DNA of 51,107 nucleotides from Clostridia bacterium. Lineage in GTDB: Bacteria; Bacillota; Clostridia; Oscillospirales; CAG-272. The first letter of the stretch is position 1. Every line of letters starts with the position of its first letter. Below, piece after piece: positions 42,155-50,564 of this stretch. Under the pieces are notes generated by a model. It searched no databases. It saw nothing but the letters and a program-made list of their open reading frames with translations, and was not told the DNA's origin. Location of the stretch: NCBI GenBank assembly GCA_017631325.1, contig JAGBTM010000014.1, positions 1 to 51,107 of the forward strand, in the 5' to 3' direction. The position numbers and the translations under genes are program-made.

Positions 42155-43467
42155 AAGTGAATATAAGACGGGCTGCCCTCGCTATACTCTTGGAAACGGA
42201 AGCGGCGGGCAAATACATAAACCTTGCAATAGCATCGCATTCCTACGACGCGCTCTCGGATAAGGAGCGCGCACAGCTCACCTCTCTCGTCTATACCGTG
42301 ACCGAGAGGCAGATAAGCTACGATTATATAATCTCTGCTATTTCAAGGCGCGAGTCTGATAAAATAGACCCGTATACCAAAAACGTGTTGCGCCTTGGAA
42401 TAGCGCAGATAGTACACATGCGCTCAATTCCCGACTTTGCCGCAGTCAACGAAACGGTGAAGCTTGCGCGAAATCCCGGTGAGAGAAGCTTTGTAAACGG
42501 AGTTTTGCGCGCCCTCGTGCGAGTTGGCGACAATATACCTATGCCCGAGCGGGACAAAAATTATAAAAGATACCTCTCGGTAAAATATTCCTATCCACTT
42601 TGGATAGTAAAGCACTTTTGCGCCCTTTTTGGCGAGAGTGAGTGTGAGAAAATCCTTGAGCATTATAACAGCGCAAGATATACTGACCTTACCGTCAATA
42701 CTACCAAAATTTCGGTTGGCGATTTCCTCTCGGCTCTTTCAGAAAACGGCATTCACGCAGAAGAAAATCTCGACACGGGTATATCCGTAAGACTTGACAG
42801 GTCGGTAAATCCCGAGCGTCTTCCGGGCTTTTTTGAGGGTCACTTTTTCGTTCAGGACAGAGCCTCGTCTGTGTCGGTAGCGGCTCTCGGAGCTCGTGCC
42901 GGTGACACGCTTATTGATACCTGCTCGGCCCCCGGAGGAAAGAGCTTTGGCTCTGCAATTCTTATGGGTAACGTCGGCAGGGTGTATTCAATGGAGCTTC
43001 ACGAAAGCAAGCTTTCTCTTATTGAGAACGGCGCTTGTAGACTTGGCCTTTCTATAATAGAGCCGCGCGTTCTTGATGCAACCGAGCCGGACCAAGCCCT
43101 TTTCGGTATGGCAGACAAGGTGATATGCGATGCGCCCTGCTCAGGACTTGGCGTCCTTGGCAAAAAGGCAGATTTGCGCTATAAGGATAAGAGCACTCTC
43201 GATGCTCTGCCACAGCTCCAATATTCGATACTTTCTGCAAGTGTAAAATATCTTAAGGTGGGCGGAGAGCTTGTTTATTCCACCTGCACCCTAAATCCCT
43301 CCGAGAACGAAAAGGTGATAGAGCGCTTCCTTTGTGAGAACCCCGGCTTCGTCCCCTTAGATTTCTCGGTCGGCTCTTACAGCTCCAAGGGGGGCAGCCT
43401 GACGCTTCTTCCTCACGTACACGGGTGCGACGGCTTCTTTTTATCAAAGCTAAAAAGGATAGACTAA
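42151..43467 (+). CDS. rsmB: 16S rRNA (cytosine-967-C5)-methyltransferase RsmB
   Basis: 438-residue SAM-dependent m5C methyltransferase of 16S rRNA. The N-terminal NusB-like RNA-binding domain spans about 1-130 (NIRRAALAILLETEAAGKYINLA, FVNGVLRALV), followed by a short linker and the methyltransferase domain: FFVQDRASSVSVAALG, DTCSAPGGKSFGSAILM, DAPCSGLGVLGKKADLRYK with the releasing Cys near 329, and VYSTCTLNPSENE with the nucleophilic Cys near 379. It overlaps the protease gene by 4 nt and is separated from rlmN by a single base, so it is translationally coupled on both sides. Confidence 0.95.
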   Translation: MKVNIRRAALAILLETEAAGKYINLAIASHSYDALSDKERAQLTSLVYTVTERQISYDYIISAISRRESDKIDPYTKNVLRLGIAQIVHMRSIPDFAAVNETVKLARNPGERSFVNGVLRALVRVGDNIPMPERDKNYKRYLSVKYSYPLWIVKHFCALFGESECEKILEHYNSARYTDLTVNTTKISVGDFLSALSENGIHAEENLDTGISVRLDRSVNPERLPGFFEGHFFVQDRASSVSVAALGARAGDTLIDTCSAPGGKSFGSAILMGNVGRVYSMELHESKLSLIENGACRLGLSIIEPRVLDATEPDQALFGMADKVICDAPCSGLGVLGKKADLRYKDKSTLDALPQLQYSILSASVKYLKVGGELVYSTCTLNPSENEKVIERFLCENPGFVPLDFSVGSYSSKGGSLTLLPHVHGCDGFFLSKLKRID

Positions 43468-43468
43468 A

Positions 43469-44533
43469 ATGACAGAGAAACTCGATATATACTCAATGCT
43501 CCCCGAGGAGCTTGAGAGTTATCTTAGCTCATTCGGTGAGCCGCGCTTCAGAGCGAAGCAGGTTTTTACAAGGCTCGCAAGGGGCGAAAAAATTGAAGAT
43601 ATAACCACTCTTCCTAAGTCGCTGAGAGAGAGGCTGAAGGGCGAAATTCTCGACACACTCCCCACACTTAAGGAAAAGCTGGTGTCCAAAATCGACGGAA
43701 CGGTAAAGTATCTGTTCGGACTGCACGACTCCTCGTGTATCGAGAGCGTGCTTATGAGATACAAGCACGGAAACACTCTGTGCATTTCAAGTCAGGTCGG
43801 CTGTTATATGGGCTGTAAATTCTGCGCCTCAACAATAGGCGGCAAGGTGCGTGATTTGTACCCCTCGGAGCTTGTCGGACAGATAATAGCCGCCGAGCGT
43901 GATACGGGCGAGCGCGTCAGCAACATAGTTATGATGGGTATAGGAGAGCCGCTTGACAACTTTGACAACGTAGTAAAATTTCTGCGACTTGTAAATCACC
44001 CCGACGGCCTCAATATCGGCTACCGTCACATATCGCTCTCAACCTGCGGTGTCGTGCCCGGGATATATAAGCTTGCCGAGGTTGACCTGCCTATAACTCT
44101 CTCTATTTCGCTCCACGCAGCGACCGACGAAAAGCGCACCGAGATTATGCCCGTCAACAAAAAATGGCCTATAAGAGAGCTTCTCTGCTCTTGCGTTGAT
44201 TACTACAAAACCACGGGACGAAGAATATCCTTTGAGTACACCCTGATACACGGAAAGAACGACACAGAGTCCGACGCAAACGAGCTTGCAACTCTTCTTA
44301 AGAGCGCGTTTTCGGGCACGGGAGCACCGATACACGTTAATCTTATCAGAGTAAACGAGGTGCGTGAGACGGGCTTCAAGAAGGGAAGCGCTGAGTCGGT
44401 AAACGCCTTTGCTAAGGTGCTTGAAAAACGCGGAATAGTCGCAACCGTCAGACGCAAGCTTGGAGCTGACGTAAATGCAGCTTGCGGACAGCTTAGACGC
44501 TCGGCGATTGAAAAGGAAGAAAATCCGTCGTAA
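43469..44533 (+). CDS. rlmN: Dual-specificity RNA methyltransferase RlmN
   Basis: Radical-SAM enzyme that makes 2-methyladenosine at 23S rRNA A2503 and tRNA A37. The 354 residues contain the N-terminal accessory domain (GEPRFRAKQVFTRLARG), the cluster motif CYMGCKFCAS (Cys 112, 116, 119), GIGEPLDNFDNV, the SLHAATDEKRTEIMP block and the C-terminal Cys of AACGQLR near 339 that carries the methyl group. Adjacent to rsmB. Firmicutes usually continue here with stp and prkC, which are absent; a 204-bp spacer leads to rsgA. Confidence 0.96.
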   Translation: MTEKLDIYSMLPEELESYLSSFGEPRFRAKQVFTRLARGEKIEDITTLPKSLRERLKGEILDTLPTLKEKLVSKIDGTVKYLFGLHDSSCIESVLMRYKHGNTLCISSQVGCYMGCKFCASTIGGKVRDLYPSELVGQIIAAERDTGERVSNIVMMGIGEPLDNFDNVVKFLRLVNHPDGLNIGYRHISLSTCGVVPGIYKLAEVDLPITLSISLHAATDEKRTEIMPVNKKWPIRELLCSCVDYYKTTGRRISFEYTLIHGKNDTESDANELATLLKSAFSGTGAPIHVNLIRVNEVRETGFKKGSAESVNAFAKVLEKRGIVATVRRKLGADVNAACGQLRRSAIEKEENPS

Positions 44534-44581
44534 AATATTCTGGCAGATACAGACAAAAACCAAAAAACTCAACACGGGTAT

Positions 44582-44607
44582 GCGCTTTTTCATAAAAATG
44601 CGTTTTT
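44582..44607 (+). terminator. Possible terminator after rlmN
   Basis: GCGCTTTTT and AAAAATGCG form an AT-rich stem, followed by T5. Weak; the 44534-44737 spacer holds nothing else clear. Confidence 0.4.
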
Positions 44608-44737
44608 GTCTTTGTCAAAAAATGATGCCGAAATGCAAAAAGTGATACAAAAAGCGGTATATGGATTAGTAAGACGTCTTGCGCCTTGAAAATCCAATAA
44701 TCCGAAGCTCTTTAATACTCGAAAAGGAGATAACCCT

Positions 44738-45673
44738 TTGATAACATATCAACACGGCAAGGTGGTAAAGGGCCTTGGCGGTCTTTATGAAATAAGAATA
44801 CCAGACTCCGAGGGCGCACGCCGTATACTTTGTCGCGCAAAGGGTAATTTAAAGCGCGACGAGGAGAAACTGATTATCGGAGATAACGTTACTGTAACGC
44901 TTGACGACTCCACTCCCGACGGAGTTGTAATTTCCGATATCGACAAGCGAAAAAATTCTCTTATCCGTCCACCCATTGCGAACCTTGATTATCTGTTTAT
45001 AGTGTTCGCCGCTCGCAAGCCTGCGCCTGTTCTCGAAACGGTGGACAAGCTGGTCGCTATAGCCGAGCATAACGGAATACTTCCTATAATAGTTATAACC
45101 AAATCCGACCTTTCGGTAGAGACTGCCCTAGAGCTTGCCGAAATTTACAAGGGCGTGGGTCTATCGACCTTTGTTACCTCATCGGAGGCCGGCGAGGGCA
45201 CCGAGGAGCTTTCGGAGTACATAATGACGAACGTCAGGGATGGCAAAACCGCCGCGTTTGCAGGCGCCTCAGGTGTAGGGAAATCCACTCTTATGAACGC
45301 TCTTTTTCCAGGTCTTTCGCTCGCAACAGCCGAAATCTCGCGCAAAATTGAGCGAGGACGTCACACCACGCGTCACGTTGAAATATTTGATATTTCAGAT
45401 GGAGAGGACACGGGATTTTTGGCCGACACGCCAGGCTTTTCTTTAGTTGATTTCGAGAGATTTGATTTCCTCTCTCTTGACGATTTGCTTTTTGCATTTC
45501 GTGATTTGCTTCCCTTTAGCGAGGGCTGCCGTTATGCCGACTGCGCCCATGTTGGAGAGAGTGCCGAGGAGTGCGCCGTAGCGCGAGCCGTAAGGGAGGG
45601 CAAAGTAGCAGAGAGCCGACTTGCGTCCTATCGCTCAATATACAGAGTTCTCAAGGCTAAAAGCGATTATTAA
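44738..45673 (+). CDS. rsgA: Small ribosomal subunit biogenesis GTPase RsgA
   Basis: Circularly permuted GTPase that checks late maturation of the 30S subunit. The 311 residues contain an N-terminal OB-fold (about 1-70), the permuted G domain with G4 VITKSDLS near 119, then G1 AGASGVGKSTLMNAL near 175, switch region RGRHTTRHVE, G3 DTPGFS near 230, and a C-terminal zinc knuckle C-x4-C-x-H-x7-C (CRYADCAHVGESAEEC). GAGAT/AAAGGAG upstream of the TTG-ATA region favours the start at 44738, which is a TTG codon directly after GGAGATAACCC. Position after rlmN is as in other Firmicutes minus the kinase genes. Confidence 0.93.
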   Translation: MITYQHGKVVKGLGGLYEIRIPDSEGARRILCRAKGNLKRDEEKLIIGDNVTVTLDDSTPDGVVISDIDKRKNSLIRPPIANLDYLFIVFAARKPAPVLETVDKLVAIAEHNGILPIIVITKSDLSVETALELAEIYKGVGLSTFVTSSEAGEGTEELSEYIMTNVRDGKTAAFAGASGVGKSTLMNALFPGLSLATAEISRKIERGRHTTRHVEIFDISDGEDTGFLADTPGFSLVDFERFDFLSLDDLLFAFRDLLPFSEGCRYADCAHVGESAEECAVARAVREGKVAESRLASYRSIYRVLKAKSDY

Positions 45674-45744
45674 TCCAAGACATAAACGAATATAAACTCT
45701 TTTGTACAGGCGAGAATGGTATCTCTCGCTTCCGTATAAAAAAG

Positions 45745-45795
45745 CACGGGTGCGCCTCAATTTTTAGATTTGAAGCGCACCCGTGTCGCGTTTTT
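45745..45795 (+). terminator. Terminator of rsgA
   Basis: 16-bp stem with one mismatch (45745-45760 with 45770-45785, arms CACGGGTGCGC and GCGCACCCGTG plus CTCAA/TTGAA), then T5 at 45791. Confidence 0.88.
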
Positions 45796-45886
45796 GATAT
45801 TAAATTAAGTACTAAAGATATAGAAAACGAGGGCCGCGCACAGACATTTCGTGTGCCATTACATAAATCAAGTGAGCCATACCTGC

Positions 45887-46078
45887 ACGGTAAAACGTTA
45901 AAGTCGCCAAGGCTCACTTAGACGGTAAAAGTTAAAGTCGCCAAGGCTAACTTAGACTGTAAAACGTTAAAGTCGCCAAGGCTAACTTGGACGGTAAAAC
46001 GTTAAAGTCGCCAAGGCTAACTTGGACGGTAAAACGTTAAAGTCGCCAAGGCTCACTCAGCTTGAAAAACGTTAAATT
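45887..46078. repeat. Five-copy 35-bp tandem repeat between rsgA and the AraC-type gene
   Basis: AAGTCGCCAAGGCT starts at 45901, 45935, 45970, 46005 and 46040 (periods 34, 35, 35, 35). Each unit carries CCAAG-GCTAA-CTTGG (or a diverged form) and an AACGTT palindrome within GTAAAACGTTAAAG. A degenerate sixth copy runs to 46078. There are no unique spacers, so it is not a CRISPR. It lies between convergent genes after the rsgA terminator; the 466-bp spacer 45674-46139 contains no gene that I recognise. Confidence 0.92.
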
Positions 46079-46139
46079 CACAGATGCACATCTAAGAGCA
46101 AACCCTTAAATTAACCTAGACCCTTTTGTATAGGTCGCT

Positions 46140-46964
46140 CTAAATCAACTTAGGCTGGTGTTGGCTAAAGACCTCTTTGTTTATCTTTGAGGGGAGTACT
46201 CCCATAGTTTTTTTGAAGACCCTCGTGAAGTAGGGAATGTCGGAAAATCCGCATTCACTAGAGGCCTCTGACACGCTGTACCCATCAAGCATGAGCGAGC
46301 GCGCATTTTGACAGCGCAGAAGATTTATATAGCTCATAAGCGAGTATTTCGTGATTTGCTTAAATGAGTGACTGAGGTAGCTCTTGCTGAAATGGAGCGC
46401 CTCTGCAATTTTTTCAACCGTCAGCTTCTTGTTGTAATTCTCCTGTAAATAAAGGAGAGTGCGGCGCACCATAACGAGCTTCTTGTCGTCGTCAAGAGAA
46501 ATTTCCTCTGAGCCGAGGCGATGGAACCTGTTGAGATATACGAAAAAGTCGATAACCCTCGAGAGAGTAGCAAGGTTTGTAAAGTCGTCAAGTCTCTCGT
46601 GCTCATTAATTATGCTGTCGAAAATGGCACTGAGCTTATCGTCTTTTATAAACGGCTCGAAATGTGTCGTCTCACCGTAAAGTCCGTTTGTCTTGAAGAA
46701 GTCGTTGTTTGCAAAAAGTATGTAGTAGTCAAGAGGTAAATCCAGCTTCTTTGATGCGTGAAGAACGGAGGAGTTTACCGTCACCACGTCACCGGGTCCT
46801 GCCAGATAGCGCACTCCGTCGAGAGTAACGCTCAGCTCACCGCTCTTGATATACATAAATTCGGGCGCGTCGTGCCAATGAAGACCGGTGCCCCTCACGT
46901 ATCTCATAAGAGAAAAAACAGCGTTGTCCTTAAAGAAACCGTCGGAGGTCTGATAATATATCAT
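46140..46964 (-). CDS. AraC family transcriptional regulator
   Basis: 274-residue one-component regulator. The N-terminal cupin-like sensor (about 20-100: HWHDAPEFMYIKSGELSVTLDG, YLAGPGDVVTVNSSVLHA) would bind a small ligand, likely a sugar derivative. The C-terminal DNA-binding domain has two helix-turn-helix units (LTVEKIAEALHFSKSYLSHSFKQ near 180-203, then VSEASSECGFSDIPYFTRVFKKTMGVLPS near 232). It is divergent from the NagB-like genes, whose promoter has a good -10 but no -35, the usual picture for an AraC-type activator target. AAGGA lies 8-11 nt before the ATG. Confidence 0.94.
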   Translation of the reverse strand: MIYYQTSDGFFKDNAVFSLMRYVRGTGLHWHDAPEFMYIKSGELSVTLDGVRYLAGPGDVVTVNSSVLHASKKLDLPLDYYILFANNDFFKTNGLYGETTHFEPFIKDDKLSAIFDSIINEHERLDDFTNLATLSRVIDFFVYLNRFHRLGSEEISLDDDKKLVMVRRTLLYLQENYNKKLTVEKIAEALHFSKSYLSHSFKQITKYSLMSYINLLRCQNARSLMLDGYSVSEASSECGFSDIPYFTRVFKKTMGVLPSKINKEVFSQHQPKLI

Positions 46965-47013
46965 TTTTTATGTCCTTTCCAGGCGGGAGATTCGGCATTA
47001 TCCGTCAAAGATA

Positions 47014-47042
47014 ATTATATACCACAAAGCACGAAAAGTCAA
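47014..47042 (-). promoter_or_regulatory. Promoter of the AraC-type regulator gene
   Basis: Minus strand TTGACT (47042-47037), 17-bp spacer, TATAAT (47019-47014). An ATTATC/GATAAT inverted repeat overlaps the region just downstream. Confidence 0.85.
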
Positions 47043-47089
47043 GCAACAGACGAAAATAATAAAAAATAAAGGCATTTTGCATTTAAAAA

Positions 47090-47153
47090 AGCACAATAGT
47101 GCAAAAGAAAAGCAGGATTGTACCTAGAAAATGCGACATATATTTGATATAAT
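47090..47153 (+). promoter_or_regulatory. Probable activator-dependent promoter of the NagB-like operon
   Basis: TATAAT at 47148-47153 with no good -35 at 17 bp. Upstream is GCACAATAGTGC (47091-47102), an inverted repeat roughly 60-70 bp before the expected start, a candidate AraC-type site. A GCACGC/GCGTGC hairpin (47172-47188) lies in the leader. Confidence 0.5.
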
Positions 47154-47238
47154 TGTAGTGGTGGAGAATAAGCACGCCTAAAGCGTGCCTCCCATACAAG
47201 AAAAAACAATAAATAAAATATAAATTAAGGAGAAGAAA

Positions 47239-48219
47239 ATGGCAATTAACAAGTACTTTAATTTTGCTCCCGCCGAGTTCCTGCCGTTTCAGGACAGAGA
47301 GGTTCTTGACAGCGTTATAAGCATCGACCTTAAGACGCGCGAGGGCAACACGTTTGAAAACCCCGAGTTCGAGCTCAGAATTGTGCACGACGTGCATAAT
47401 TACTTTGCTACCGACCTTATGCAGAGAATTCGTATGTCGGACCTCAAGAACGAGAAACTCGTGGTTATCCTTCCCAGCCCCGAGAACGCTGTATTCCTCA
47501 GTCTTGCATCGGCGCTTAACAGATTTAAAATCAGCTGCCGCAACCTTCACGTATTCTTCCTCTATGAGTACGCGAATGAGGAGGGCAAGGTAGCACCCTG
47601 GCAGAGCCCCTACAGCCGTTCGGGTCACTTCATGAGGTATTTCTATAATCAGCTTGATGCATCTCTCAGAATGCCTATGGAACAGATTCATTTCTTCACC
47701 ACCGAGAACGTAAATACATATTCCGACGAGCTTGCTGCTCTCGGCGGCGCTGACGTAGCGTATACCGCGCTCAGCTGGTCGAGCGGTATTGGCGCAATTG
47801 ACCCCGAGGGCTTCCCCGCAAAGTCACTTGACGAGTATCTCGCTATGGGCTCCCGTATCGTAACTCCTATGGCTGAGATGATAGCGCACGACTCTCTTCG
47901 CGGTATGTTCGGCTGCGCCGGTGACATCGCGAACGTTCCCCCCTGCGCTGCAACCGTAGGTCCTCGCGACCTTATGGCATCTAAGGAGTGGATAGACCTC
48001 GAATACCTCGTTGGCTGTGGTGGCGTATCTCACCAGAGATATCCCCTGAACCTTGCCTTGCTCGGACCTATCTGCCCCGAGAACCCCGGCTCTATTATGA
48101 GACTTCACAAGGGTACCTGCTACACTGTACCCACCGTAGCTAAAATTCCGCCCTCTGGCGCTGATTTTGACGGTATACTTGACACTCTTGCCGAAATTAA
48201 GAAAAAAGAAGAAGCGTAA
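47239..48219 (+). CDS. NagB-like protein with altered catalytic residues
   Basis: 326-residue relative of glucosamine-6-phosphate deaminase/isomerase (NagB fold). Family landmarks are retained (VVILPSPENAVFLSLASAL, HVFFLYEYANEEG near 105, GADVAYTALSW near 172, ATVGPRDLM near 237). The residues expected for catalysis are not: the MDEY-type Asp is replaced (LYEY) and the GxxGHxAFxxP loop reads SWSSGIGAIDP, without the His. It may be a non-catalytic partner or have a different reaction. It starts the operon, 13 bp before its paralogue, with AAGGAG upstream. Confidence 0.75.
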   Translation: MAINKYFNFAPAEFLPFQDREVLDSVISIDLKTREGNTFENPEFELRIVHDVHNYFATDLMQRIRMSDLKNEKLVVILPSPENAVFLSLASALNRFKISCRNLHVFFLYEYANEEGKVAPWQSPYSRSGHFMRYFYNQLDASLRMPMEQIHFFTTENVNTYSDELAALGGADVAYTALSWSSGIGAIDPEGFPAKSLDEYLAMGSRIVTPMAEMIAHDSLRGMFGCAGDIANVPPCAATVGPRDLMASKEWIDLEYLVGCGGVSHQRYPLNLALLGPICPENPGSIMRLHKGTCYTVPTVAKIPPSGADFDGILDTLAEIKKKEEA

Positions 48220-48232
48220 GGAGGAATAAGAA

Positions 48233-49162
48233 ATGAACCGTAGCTTATTTGATTTCAAGCCTAGCGCGTGGCTTCCCACGCAGGACAAGGCAGTTCTTGA
48301 GTACTGCCGTAATATAAAGAGAGAGGAAATGGACATAACCAACGAGAACGGCTATACCGTCAAGGTTGTTCCTCATCCCTCCTCAGCCGTAACCTGCGAG
48401 CTTTTCAACTGGATTTACAGGTCCGACGTTGAGGATAAGAAGACCGTTATAGTTTTCCCTAACTCCTGGTACGCAATTTACACCGCCGTTGCCGAGATGT
48501 GTAACAAGTTCAACGTTTCCGCAAGAAACGTTCACGCATTCTGCATGGACGAGTACGCAGACGAGGATGGTAACGTTGCTCCTATTACCTGGTACCGTTC
48601 ACTTGGCGGTCACTTTATGAGTGAGTTTTACCTTAAGTTCCGCGAGGACCTTCGCCCCCCTCTTAAGCAGATGCACTACTACACCAATGAGAACATCAAT
48701 TGCTACTCCGATATGATAGCAGAGGAGGGTAACGGTGGAGCAGACCTTATCCTTTCCGCAACCGGTTGGATAGGCCATACTGCGTTTATCGACCCCATGA
48801 CCAAGAAGTTCAAGGCCGATAATCTCGACGACTTCCTCAAGATTAAGGCGGGCTTTGTTGATAACCACCGTCTTACCGTACAGCAGAACTCGGGCGCCGC
48901 AAGAGCTCTTTGGCACACCCCGAGATATTCCGTATCTATCGGCCCTTGGGACGTTATGAACGCGCGTGACCACCTTGAGCGTCACGACCTTCAGTCTACC
49001 GGTGGATATTCCGCATGGGAGCGTATGATTTCGCGTCTTCAGCTCTACGGACCTGTATGCATGGAGGTTCCCGCATCTATTTATCAGCTCACTAAGGGTA
49101 TTATATACGTCAGCGAGGATATGGCGCGTCCTATCGAGCCGATGGACCTTATCGCTCTTTAA
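48233..49162 (+). CDS. NagB-like glucosamine-6-phosphate deaminase-family protein
   Basis: 309-residue paralogue of the preceding gene. It keeps the general-base Asp motif CMDEYADEDG near 105 and a recognisable catalytic loop GWIGHTAFIDP near 178, although the loop Asp of E. coli NagB is Ile and the Glu is Asp. Thus the enzyme is probably active on a sugar phosphate but may differ from canonical GlcN6P deaminase. SIGPWDVM corresponds to the family TVG-x-G-T segment. AAGGAGGAATAAG precedes the ATG. Genes for a NagA-like deacetylase and an amidohydrolase follow on the same strand, supporting amino-sugar or related catabolism. Confidence 0.82.
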   Translation: MNRSLFDFKPSAWLPTQDKAVLEYCRNIKREEMDITNENGYTVKVVPHPSSAVTCELFNWIYRSDVEDKKTVIVFPNSWYAIYTAVAEMCNKFNVSARNVHAFCMDEYADEDGNVAPITWYRSLGGHFMSEFYLKFREDLRPPLKQMHYYTNENINCYSDMIAEEGNGGADLILSATGWIGHTAFIDPMTKKFKADNLDDFLKIKAGFVDNHRLTVQQNSGAARALWHTPRYSVSIGPWDVMNARDHLERHDLQSTGGYSAWERMISRLQLYGPVCMEVPASIYQLTKGIIYVSEDMARPIEPMDLIAL

Positions 49163-49216
49163 TACGAGCATCTGATACGCCTGAATACAACTATTTTACA
49201 TTAAAATGTGGAAAAA

Positions 49217-49271
49217 TCCTATTGCCCATCACGGTGCTTTGTGATATACTTAGTTACAAAGGGCAATAGGA
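49217..49271. promoter_or_regulatory. Promoter of the NagA-like gene flanked by an 11-bp inverted repeat
   Basis: TTGCCC (49222-49227), 17-bp spacer, TATACT (49245-49250). TCCTATTGCCC (49217-49227) overlaps the -35, and its exact reverse complement GGGCAATAGGA (49261-49271) lies just after the expected start, 44 bp centre to centre. Confidence 0.75.
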
Positions 49272-49307
49272 CCTATCCAAATCAATTTTTAAACCTTAGA
49301 GGTGGAT

Positions 49308-50486
49308 ATGAAAGCCATAATTAACACCAAGCTTATACTAGAGGACGGTATTATATTCGACGGCGCTATTACCTACGAGGAGGGCAAAATCACAGCCCTT
49401 GGCAAGAGGGAAGAGGTTGACGTTTCGTCCTGCGACGAGATTATTGACGCAAGAGGACTGTATACTGCTCCCGGTCTTGTCGATATTCACAACCACGGTT
49501 GCCGTGAGAAGTGGTTCTACGAGGACCCGACCTTTGCATCGAAATATTTTCTCTCTCACGGTGCAACCACGGTTTTGCCTACCTTTTATCACGCTATGTC
49601 AAAGGAGAATATGATAGAGGGCGCAAAGAAAATCCGCGAGGCCAGAAAATCGGGCGTAGGTAAAATCATGGAGGGCATCTACATGGAGGGCCCGTTCATG
49701 AGGTTTTCCGGCAGCTTTTCAAGCTCTATCAAATGGAGCGGCGCAGTGGCCGAGAGCGACTATAAGGAACTTATAGATGCATTCGGCGATATGGTTAAGG
49801 TGTGGGCGATAGACCCCGACAGAGAGAATATCGAGAGCTTTATGGCATACGCAAAGGAGCATACGCCAAATGCCGTTTTTGCACACGGCCACTCCGTCTC
49901 AACCTTTGAGGCTATCCAAAATTTGAAGCACTACGGTGTTAAAATCAGAACGCATATAACCAATGCGGGTCAGGCAAAGGGACGCTCCCAGGTCAAATTC
50001 GGACCGGGCGGTGACCACTTCTGCTTCTATGATCCCGATATTTATGCCGAGCTTATCGTAGACGAGTCGGGTGTTCACGTAGCACCCGGTATGGTAAAGA
50101 CGGTTATCAAAATTAAGGGCGTAGAGCGAGTTTGCCTTATATCCGACCACACCACCGCAGGCGAAAACAACTACAAGAACGACGAGGCAGGCGGCGTCTG
50201 GTACGGCCCCGACCTTAACTACGACGACAGAGGCTGGCTCGCAGGCAGCCTTATGACGCTTGACAACGGTGTCAGAAACGTAATGACACACTCGGGCTAC
50301 GGTCTTTGCCACGCTATCCGTATGGCGTCGCTCACACCCGCAGAGGCTGTCGGTATCTCAAGCGAGGTAGGAAGCCTCAATGTCGGCAAGAGAGCCAATA
50401 TGATAATTATTGACGATACGGTTAAGATTAAGAGAGTAATTCTCGACGGTGAGGATGCAGTCGTAGACGGCAAGGTTTTGATTTAA
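49308..50486 (+). CDS. NagA-like N-acetylglucosamine-6-phosphate deacetylase
   Basis: 392-residue amidohydrolase of the NagA family, expected to remove an N-acetyl group from a phosphorylated or related amino sugar. Metal and catalytic landmarks are visible: DIHNHG (His 61, 63), YMEGPF near 127 (family EGP), HGHSVST near 192, THITNA near 215, the DESGVHVAPG segment, CLISDHTTAG near 280 (catalytic Asp) and GSLMTLDNGVRN. The substrate loops differ from E. coli NagA. The ATG at 49308 follows AGAGGTG. It has its own promoter with a palindromic site pair in addition to possible read-through from the NagB-like genes. Confidence 0.85.
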   Translation: MKAIINTKLILEDGIIFDGAITYEEGKITALGKREEVDVSSCDEIIDARGLYTAPGLVDIHNHGCREKWFYEDPTFASKYFLSHGATTVLPTFYHAMSKENMIEGAKKIREARKSGVGKIMEGIYMEGPFMRFSGSFSSSIKWSGAVAESDYKELIDAFGDMVKVWAIDPDRENIESFMAYAKEHTPNAVFAHGHSVSTFEAIQNLKHYGVKIRTHITNAGQAKGRSQVKFGPGGDHFCFYDPDIYAELIVDESGVHVAPGMVKTVIKIKGVERVCLISDHTTAGENNYKNDEAGGVWYGPDLNYDDRGWLAGSLMTLDNGVRNVMTHSGYGLCHAIRMASLTPAEAVGISSEVGSLNVGKRANMIIIDDTVKIKRVILDGEDAVVDGKVLI

Positions 50487-50564
50487 CCCATACCCGTGTA
50501 GCGTTTAAATTGATTTATCTTCCCGAGCAGGCGAATATCAAGAACATAAATAAGGAGAAAATAT

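Noticed and set aside
45887..46078. Possible CRISPR array
   Set aside because: The 35-bp units are contiguous head to tail with no unique spacers, and no cas genes are nearby.
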